A stretch of 64,000 bases of DNA from Rhynchopus sp. YZ270_cl-10 (taxonomy: Eukaryota; Euglenozoa; Diplonemea; Diplonemida; Diplonemidae): NCBI GenBank assembly GCA_964035575.1, contig OZ037862.1, positions 1,240,001-1,304,000 of the forward strand, written 5' to 3'. Positions 52,343-64,000 of this stretch are shown piece by piece (within the stretch, counting starts at the first letter, position 1; each line of letters opens with the position of its first letter). Under the pieces are notes generated by a model. The model ran no database searches. It saw only the letters and a list, made by a program, of their open reading frames with translations, and had not been told where the DNA came from. Position numbers and translations under genes: made by a program.

Positions 52343-54043
52343 ATGATGCGCAAATACGGAGCTGCGTTGCTTCTTCTGTCGACGGCGATGTGTGCGGATG
52401 CAGGTGGGAACACTAAGAAGGGTGGCGTGACGACGAGGACGCATCCGCGTGGGGAGAAGCGCGGAGGCGGGAGCAGGGGTGGCGCTCGCAATGTCGGGAC
52501 CGAGCGGGGCGGGCGTAACAGCGCCGGCGGTCGCACGGAGAAGGAGAAGGAGAAGGAGGTGTCGGGTTCAACACCGACATCGACATCGACATCGACCTCC
52601 ACGTCCACATCGGGCTGTGAGACCGCGTGGATCAAGGGAACCGACAACAGCTGCTTGAACACGCTGGCTGGCGCCAACAGGTGGGGATGGACGAGCAAGG
52701 TGGACCAGGGTGCAACGGAACGCATGGAGATCTGGGCCGCTGCCGGACAGTGCGATACAAGCAAGGGCACGCTGGTGGGCTACGCAGACGTGTCGTACGT
52801 GAACGACCGTGTGAAGGTGACGGTGTCGGGACTGACTGCGCCGTGGGCGATGACGGTCTCGCAGCTCTGGGCAGGCGAGGACTACCTCCCCCTCAGAAAC
52901 AACAGGTACGTCGCGGCGCCGGGCTCCTTCCCCGACAAACAGGTGGACACGGCTGACTACGACGTGCACCACACCACCGCCTACGTCTACGTCGCCCTTC
53001 ATCTCGACGTCTGTACTTCCGGTACACCGCCAACACCGCCTACACCAACAGCTGGCAACACGGACTCGCCTGCCGTCACACCCCCGACACCACCAACACC
53101 AACAGCGGGAAACACGGACTCACCTGCTGGGACACCGCCAACACCCCCGACACCAACAGTTGGCAGCACGGACTCGCCTTCCGTCCCACCAACACCGCCA
53201 ACACCAACAGCGGGCAACACGGACTCGCCTGCTGGGACACCGCCAACACCCCCGACACCAACAGGGGGGGAGACGACGGAGCCCTGTGTGGGGGGCGGGG
53301 AGCCCGTTGCAGTTGAAGTTGTGAGCCCCGAAGGCACTGTGGACAGCTTTGGGGCAGGCGAGCCGGTGGTGGAGGGGATGCACCCGCACGGGGAGCCCTC
53401 GACGACGCTTGCGAACTTCCCGCCCGCCTTTGTGCAGGAGAACATGGAGGCGTTCTTCCCGGTGGACATTGCGGGTGTGATTGGGGCGGACAACGTGCTG
53501 CGCGTGGCCTGCCCGTTCAACTGCGAGGAGAAGCCGTGCGAGGTGTTTGTGACGACGTACCACTGCCCACCGTGCTCGACACCAACAAACGGCGGGCTGG
53601 TGTCGCTGCTGCCTGGTGCTGGGTGGGAGGCGGGGAGCTGTGCCCCGACGTTCCAGCAGGGTGCGGGTGAGGGTGCGGAGGGGGCAGGCGGTGTGGAGCA
53701 CCCGACGGTTGCCTTCCGGAAGCTTGTGCCTGCGGGGGCTGTTGAGGAGCTCCCTGCCCTGACTGCGCCTCTTGCAAACGTGGCAGTCTTCGTGCGGCAG
53801 GGTGCGACTGCGTGTGGTGGGTTTGCGGACGAGACGACCTGCAACACTGCGATGCCAGAGTGTGCTTGGGAGGCAGGTGTCTCGGAGGGAGAGGGAGCTG
53901 CCGGCATGTGTGTCTCCTCGTGGTGCCCTGCAGACTTCGCGCCCCCTGCCTCAGCAGCCTCGTGCACAACCACCTGTGCCGGTGGTGTGACCCCCGGAGG
54001 CGAAGGTGGCGAGACTGGCACCGGAGGCTTCGGCCCGTTCTGA
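52343..54043 (+). CDS. Secreted multi-domain Cys-containing protein
   Basis: A 566-residue protein with a signal peptide (MMRKYGAALLLLSTAMCADA), so it is secreted or on the surface. A Gly/Arg/Lys-rich region and a Thr/Ser run lead into a domain of about 130 residues with RWGWTS, AAAGQCDTSKGTLVGYADV, AAPGSFPD and YVYVALHLDVC. This looks like a beta-sandwich domain that I recall from secreted proteins of marine bacteria, with the same RWGW and GQCDTSKGT signature. Then come about five Pro/Thr-rich repeats (TPPTPPTPTAGNTDSPAG) as a linker, and a Cys-rich C-terminal region (CPFNCEEKPCEVF, YHCPPC, CGGFADETTC, CAWEAG, CVSSWC). There is no membrane helix at the end. Function is unknown; adhesion or matrix is possible. 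The first of two adjacent ATGs is used. Confidence 0.87.
   Translation: MMRKYGAALLLLSTAMCADAGGNTKKGGVTTRTHPRGEKRGGGSRGGARNVGTERGGRNSAGGRTEKEKEKEVSGSTPTSTSTSTSTSTSGCETAWIKGTDNSCLNTLAGANRWGWTSKVDQGATERMEIWAAAGQCDTSKGTLVGYADVSYVNDRVKVTVSGLTAPWAMTVSQLWAGEDYLPLRNNRYVAAPGSFPDKQVDTADYDVHHTTAYVYVALHLDVCTSGTPPTPPTPTAGNTDSPAVTPPTPPTPTAGNTDSPAGTPPTPPTPTVGSTDSPSVPPTPPTPTAGNTDSPAGTPPTPPTPTGGETTEPCVGGGEPVAVEVVSPEGTVDSFGAGEPVVEGMHPHGEPSTTLANFPPAFVQENMEAFFPVDIAGVIGADNVLRVACPFNCEEKPCEVFVTTYHCPPCSTPTNGGLVSLLPGAGWEAGSCAPTFQQGAGEGAEGAGGVEHPTVAFRKLVPAGAVEELPALTAPLANVAVFVRQGATACGGFADETTCNTAMPECAWEAGVSEGEGAAGMCVSSWCPADFAPPASAASCTTTCAGGVTPGGEGGETGTGGFGPF
53024..53270 (+). repeat. 51-57-bp coding repeats (Pro/Thr linker)
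   Basis: About five imperfect copies encoding TPPTPPTPTAGNTDSPAG, with a three-residue length variation, inside the secreted-protein gene. Confidence 0.9.
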
Positions 54044-54850
54044 TGAAGCAGATGTGCCGCCGTACCACACCAACAACAACAACACACAGCAATGATAACC
54101 TGGATGAACGAAAAAAAACGAGAGAGGAGTTGACGAAACAAAGAAACGCCAACCTCAGAACACAGTGCCTCATTGGCACATGCTCTCTATAGGCAGCCAT
54201 GCATTAGTTTGCAAGTTGGCTTGTTTCCCGGGTTTTGAAGGTTTGGCTTTTGGCTTCGGCTTTTGCTTTTACTTTCACGCTGCCTTTGCCTTCTTTCTTT
54301 CTTTAGCTTTTTTTTTGTTGTTGTTTTTCTTTTGTTTCGCTATTTACAACCACAGCATCACTTAATTTAACAAGTAACGACTACTGATACAACATGCAAG
54401 ATAGCCCACTTTCCAAACAACACAGGAAAAGAATAACCCAGCCTGAATGAGTCGGGAGTTTATTATTTGCTGGTTTTCTTTTCTTGAGGGCAGATTTCTT
54501 GTATTGTTTCTCTCCCCGTCGTTTTATTTTTATTTGATACATTTTTTGAAGAGTGTAGTTTGCCACCTTGTGCAAGCTTCACTTTCTCTCTCCCTGCCTT
54601 TTTGCTTTCATGTTTGGCTGTTCTGCCAACGATACAAATTTTGCCTTTGCCTTTTTGCCCTTTCCCCTTTGTTCTCGTTGGAGGCAGGTGCAAAGTGTGG
54701 GCAACAATGTTCGTGCTGAACGAACGCTCCGCCCCAAGGTGCCCTGCTTCCCTTCCACCACACACTTTCTCTTTTTCCTTTTTTCTTCTTTTCGGGTTGT
54801 TGTTGTTTTTTATACACTTCCCTAATGCTTTCAAATTTTATTTGAAAGTA
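54044..54850. other. Gene-free stretch
   Basis: AT-rich DNA with runs of TTTGCTTTTGC type words. No credible gene. Confidence 0.5.
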
Positions 54851-54852
54851 TA

Positions 54853-55763
54853 TCAGCCAAAATCTGTTTAGCCGTATATAAAGGCCTGTTTTTGGAGCCA
54901 CTTTAAAGTGATAAAAAATCCGCCAAAAAAATGTTGCGACCCCGGAATTTTTTCAGATTGCTCCGGAAATGCATACAAGCGCCTTTTCGGGGGAAAATAT
55001 TGCACCCCCGGCCTCTCAAACGTACTTGACCGTGGACAGGTGGATTTTATCAATTTTATGGCCCGGGCACATTCTGAAAAAAAATATTCTTGGAAAGATA
55101 GGGTGCGAAAACGTTCAATTCCGGGGTCGGACGGTCAAAAATATGCATCTGGGGCGAGCGAGTGGGCGGCGGGAGAATGGGTACTATGTACTGGCTACTG
55201 TACAGTGTACTATGTACGGTGAGGAAACCTCCTCTTTGGGTCCAACACAGTGATGTCTCTAAATTGGATTTGTTTTGTCAAAAGTTGTCGATTTTTTTTT
55301 CTTTGGATTTATTTTTGACAAATCTTTCAATTCCGACCATTTTTCTCAACTGGAAACACACTCCACGGTACGCAACTTTTGGTGGAGCCGACCACTCTTT
55401 CTGCACTGAAAATCCCCTGTATTACATGTACAAAGCATTGGAGCCACTTTTTTTTGACTTCTACTCCACTAAAATGGTCGATTTTTTTTTCTATGAAACG
55501 CGATGAGCTCGGAAATCGATACAAGCCCATTTTCGGGGTGTTTGGACAACAACTTCACACCTCAGGCGCAGGAAAGCAAAAGTGAAAAAACTGCCGACGT
55601 CATTTCACAAAATATTTTATTTTTATTTTTTTGAAATTTTTTTGGGATTGAAATCAGGGGATCGAAATGAGTTAAATGCGGGGTCGTAGGCTCAAAAATT
55701 TGCATCTGTGGTTTATTAAGTGAACGAGGCCCAGAAGTATACGGCTAAGCAGATTTTGGCTGA
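54853..55763. mobile_element. 911-bp element with TA duplication (mariner-like ends)
   Basis: Ends TCAGCCAAAATCTGTTTAGC and its inverted copy (25 of 26 bp match), each next to TA (54851-54852 and 55764-55765). A TA duplication fits the Tc1/mariner group. The body has no transposase. It contains GTCGATTTTTTTT words twice and CGGAAAT(G/C)xATACAAGC twice, suggesting an internal duplication. Confidence 0.85.
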
Positions 55764-55765
55764 TA

Positions 55766-56415
55766 TGAATTTGTCTTTTCGTTTTCGAAGAAACTCATTT
55801 GCATCAATACAAACACACACACGTTCTCATAGAGGGTAAGATAGATTGCATCTTTCAGAATTTGTTAGTACCTTCGTTCCATCTTGTACTAACATAACGC
55901 ACTGCCTAAAGAATGTGTGTGTACTTTTTTTTTTGTTTTGTGTTGAAATTTCACATTACTTCTATTACTTCGAATAAAAAGACACCCTCCCAAAGCTTAT
56001 TTACCCCGCAATTCTTCTTCCCGTTTTCCAGCTCTCTCCAAAAGACCTCACTCTCGACACTACTCCTTCCCCTCGGAAAAGAAGCGACCGGGTTGCAGCA
56101 CGGTTTAACACCCTTCGCGTTTTTGCTTTTTCTCCTGAATCCAATGACATCCCCTCCCGCTTCCACAGGAATAAAAACACACAAAACCCAACACACATTT
56201 TCCTTTTTATTCCCTAAAAAACCTTTTTTGTATCTATTTGATCGCTTTTTTCTGTTCTTTTTTATCGCATACTTCTTTTTTTTTTTTTTGTTGAGCTTCT
56301 AAAAATTGCTCAAAAAACTCAGAGTTCGAAGGTGTCGACACAGAGAGCTCCTCCGACACCGGGGAACGCATCTGCTGCACGGATTAAGGCGATTCACAGC
56401 CGTTCCGCCGCACTT
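55766..56415. other. Region upstream of the cyclin-like gene
   Basis: Contains the shared upstream block (56006-56136). The cyclin frame stays open upstream of its first ATG with plausible codons from about 56320, so a short upstream exon with the true start may lie here. No definite exon can be named. Confidence 0.45.
56006..56136 (+). repeat. Shared upstream block, copy 2
   Basis: Second copy of the block at 52130-52252, about 280 bp before the cyclin-like ATG. It differs by small insertions, such as TTCC after TTCCCG. Confidence 0.85.
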
Positions 56416-57396
56416 ATGTCCGTCCGTCAGCAGCAGCACCAGCAGATGTACGGGACACTCAAGATGGAGGTGCTCAATGAGACCGAGATTCTTGAGACTG
56501 AAGGAGACGACGACGAGGACGACCTGGATGCCTCCGCCCTCAAGCGCCAAGAAGCACTCATGGACGGCACCCACAAGCAAGACCTTGGCACTTCTCTGGC
56601 CTCTCCGTCGCACTCCCACCACACCTCGTCACCTCTTCCGGGATGGTTGATGCCTTTCGCAGATGACCTGGAGAGAAAATGTGCAAACACACCGATGCCC
56701 TGCCCATCCTCCGTCGGCGACATCATTTGCTTCGAAAGCGTTGAAATCCCGGATGTCAGCATTACCCGGTACATCGCGATTTTGTACGCCCACTTTAGAG
56801 ATCTGACGTCCTGGGCAGCGTGCGTTACGTTGCTGCGGAGGGTTGAAGAGAAGGGGGCGGTCGCGTTGAATGCGTACACCGTGCATAGGGTGACGTTGAC
56901 GGCTTTGGCGGTGGCGTTGTACAAGACGCAGCCTGGGAAAGGGGAGTTGACGCTTCCTGCAGGGCCTGGAGGGGTGGATGAAGAGGATTTGGCAAGCATG
57001 GTGCGGGTGTTGGTGAGGGCGTTGGATTTTCAGTTGTCCTTTTCGATAGAGGAGATGCAGTCGTGCTTGGCGCAGACGTCGCCAAGCAGGTCTAGATCGC
57101 TTGATTTTGCATGCGCATTGTTGGCGTCTTCCAACTACGAAGAAACAAACTCGCACGACCCCAGCAACCACGACAGCATCGAGCCCATCAGACAATGGGT
57201 CTACTCCTGCTCACCTACCACCTCCCAACATGACATTCCAGTCACAGAGCCGAGCTCTTCACCACGTCATTTCCCCCTGAACCCCCAGTCCTCCGGCTCC
57301 GGAGTTAAAATTCGCCTCCAGCGCCTGAGACACTCCTTCAGAAAGATGATCAAACGCACTATCTCGACTTCCACCGCTGAGAACAAGCTTAGTTAA
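56416..57396 (+). CDS. PHO80-like (P/U-type) cyclin
   Basis: A protein of 326 residues from the first ATG. Residues about 104-215 fit the PHO80-type cyclin box: ICFESVEIPDVSITRYIAIL (compare F-S-x-P-x-I-S-x-x-x-Y-L), then an alpha-helical segment, ALNAYTVHRVTLTALAVALYK (compare N-x-H-R-x-x-x-T-x-x-x-x-A-x-K) and LDFQLSFSIEEMQS. Such cyclins bind and direct cyclin-dependent kinases; in trypanosomes and fungi they act in the cell cycle or nutrient response. The N-terminus is acidic and the C-terminus basic (RLQRLRHSFRKMIKR). The frame is open with plausible codons for at least 28 residues before this ATG (from GTG at 56332), so the true start may be in an unseen upstream exon. Confidence 0.75.
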   Translation: MSVRQQQHQQMYGTLKMEVLNETEILETEGDDDEDDLDASALKRQEALMDGTHKQDLGTSLASPSHSHHTSSPLPGWLMPFADDLERKCANTPMPCPSSVGDIICFESVEIPDVSITRYIAILYAHFRDLTSWAACVTLLRRVEEKGAVALNAYTVHRVTLTALAVALYKTQPGKGELTLPAGPGGVDEEDLASMVRVLVRALDFQLSFSIEEMQSCLAQTSPSRSRSLDFACALLASSNYEETNSHDPSNHDSIEPIRQWVYSCSPTTSQHDIPVTEPSSSPRHFPLNPQSSGSGVKIRLQRLRHSFRKMIKRTISTSTAENKLS

Positions 57397-61298
<3,902 letters not shown>

Positions 61299-61624
61299 AC
61301 GAAGTAAGGAGCTATAGCTACGACTTGAGAGATCTAGATAATACTATTCCAAAAATGAATGCTTCTACCCTTTTTTGATTCTTAAACAATACCACTTCAG
61401 CGGAGCTGAAGGTTGGAAGGGGAGGGGGGGGATGGTTAGGGACACAAAAATCACTCATCTTCATCAGAAAAATTCTTGTTTTTTGCTCCCCTACCCAACT
61501 TACCTCTCTTCCCCCACAACAATACATAAACGAACCTCCACCCTGTTTTTTCCCGACCCAAAACTTTTTCATCTTGTTTTTTCGACAACTTCACACCTTT
61601 TTTCACCTACAGGAATAGTATCTA

Positions 61625-61628
<4 letters not shown>

Positions 61629-61717
<89 letters not shown>
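61629..61717. repeat. (CT)n microsatellite, about 89 bp
   Basis: Pure CT array, second of three. Confidence 0.98.
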
Positions 61718-61721
<4 letters not shown>

Positions 61722-61975
61722 ATAAGTACGCAGTAAGTAGTGAGCGTAGCGAGCTACGTCTTGGGAGGTCTAGAGAATATAAATGAATGAGTGCTTATCC
61801 CCCCTTGATTTTCTTTAACCACTTTTGAGTACACACCACCTCCCCCGCACGCGAGATTAAATAAGAAAAAAGACCCGACTATTTTCCCCCAAAACGTTAC
61901 TTTTATGCCTTTAAGACACCACAACAACAACAGGGGAAAAAACACCTTTCTTCACACGTAACTCTATTCTCTAGG

Positions 61976-64000
<2,025 letters not shown>

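Noticed and set aside
52999-54141. 380-codon antisense frame over the secreted-protein gene
   Set aside because: A shadow of the GC-rich sense gene with its Pro/Thr repeats; no signal or domain of its own.

Overview
The window is nuclear DNA from a protist. Ten GC-rich protein genes sit in AT-rich, homopolymer-rich DNA that is crowded with inverted repeats, microsatellites and short degenerate repeats. The clearest taxonomic marker is a complete alpha-tubulin. Its start ([10 protein letters not shown]) and its end ([15 protein letters not shown]) resemble, from memory, euglenozoan alpha-tubulins. All ten genes lie on the + strand, nine of them are single open frames, and several have a pyrimidine-rich tract followed by AG shortly before the ATG. 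This would fit polycistronic transcription with spliced-leader trans-splicing (Euglenozoa, perhaps a diplonemid). That is inference: no spliced-leader sequence can be seen and no search was run. One gene has a convincing 52-bp GT-AG intron.

Layout. 1-13 kb holds no convincing gene. It contains a nested inverted-repeat element (2893-5524), a transposon-like element (6984-7712), a foldback element (9574-10128) and a 1.2-kb inverted-repeat element (10836-12032). 13.2-26.5 kb holds an Nbs1/nibrin-like DNA-repair protein, two giant repeat-bearing surface glycoproteins with almost identical C-terminal modules, and a coiled-coil protein. 26.7-29.7 kb is a 3-kb element with a broken hAT transposase remnant. 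29.7-33.7 kb holds a cysteine-pair protein and a PP2C-type phosphatase. 33.8-48.5 kb is repeat territory with elements showing good target duplications: two hAT-like (8-bp duplications), one piggyBac-like (TTAA) and several MITE-like elements. 48.6-57.4 kb holds a P-loop NTPase gene with an intron, alpha-tubulin, a secreted Cys-rich protein, a TA-flanked element and a PHO80-like cyclin. 57.4-64 kb is gene-free and carries three long CT arrays in a higher-order repeat.

The genes do not form one evident pathway: DNA-break repair, signalling (phosphatase, cyclin), cytoskeleton and secreted or surface proteins are mixed, as expected if neighbours are only co-transcribed. The most unusual items are the two NWT-repeat surface proteins, which carry about two N-glycosylation sequons per 11-12 residues over hundreds of residues, and the sharing of internal modules between otherwise different non-autonomous transposons. 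No rRNA, tRNA, CRISPR array or virus-derived element was recognised.
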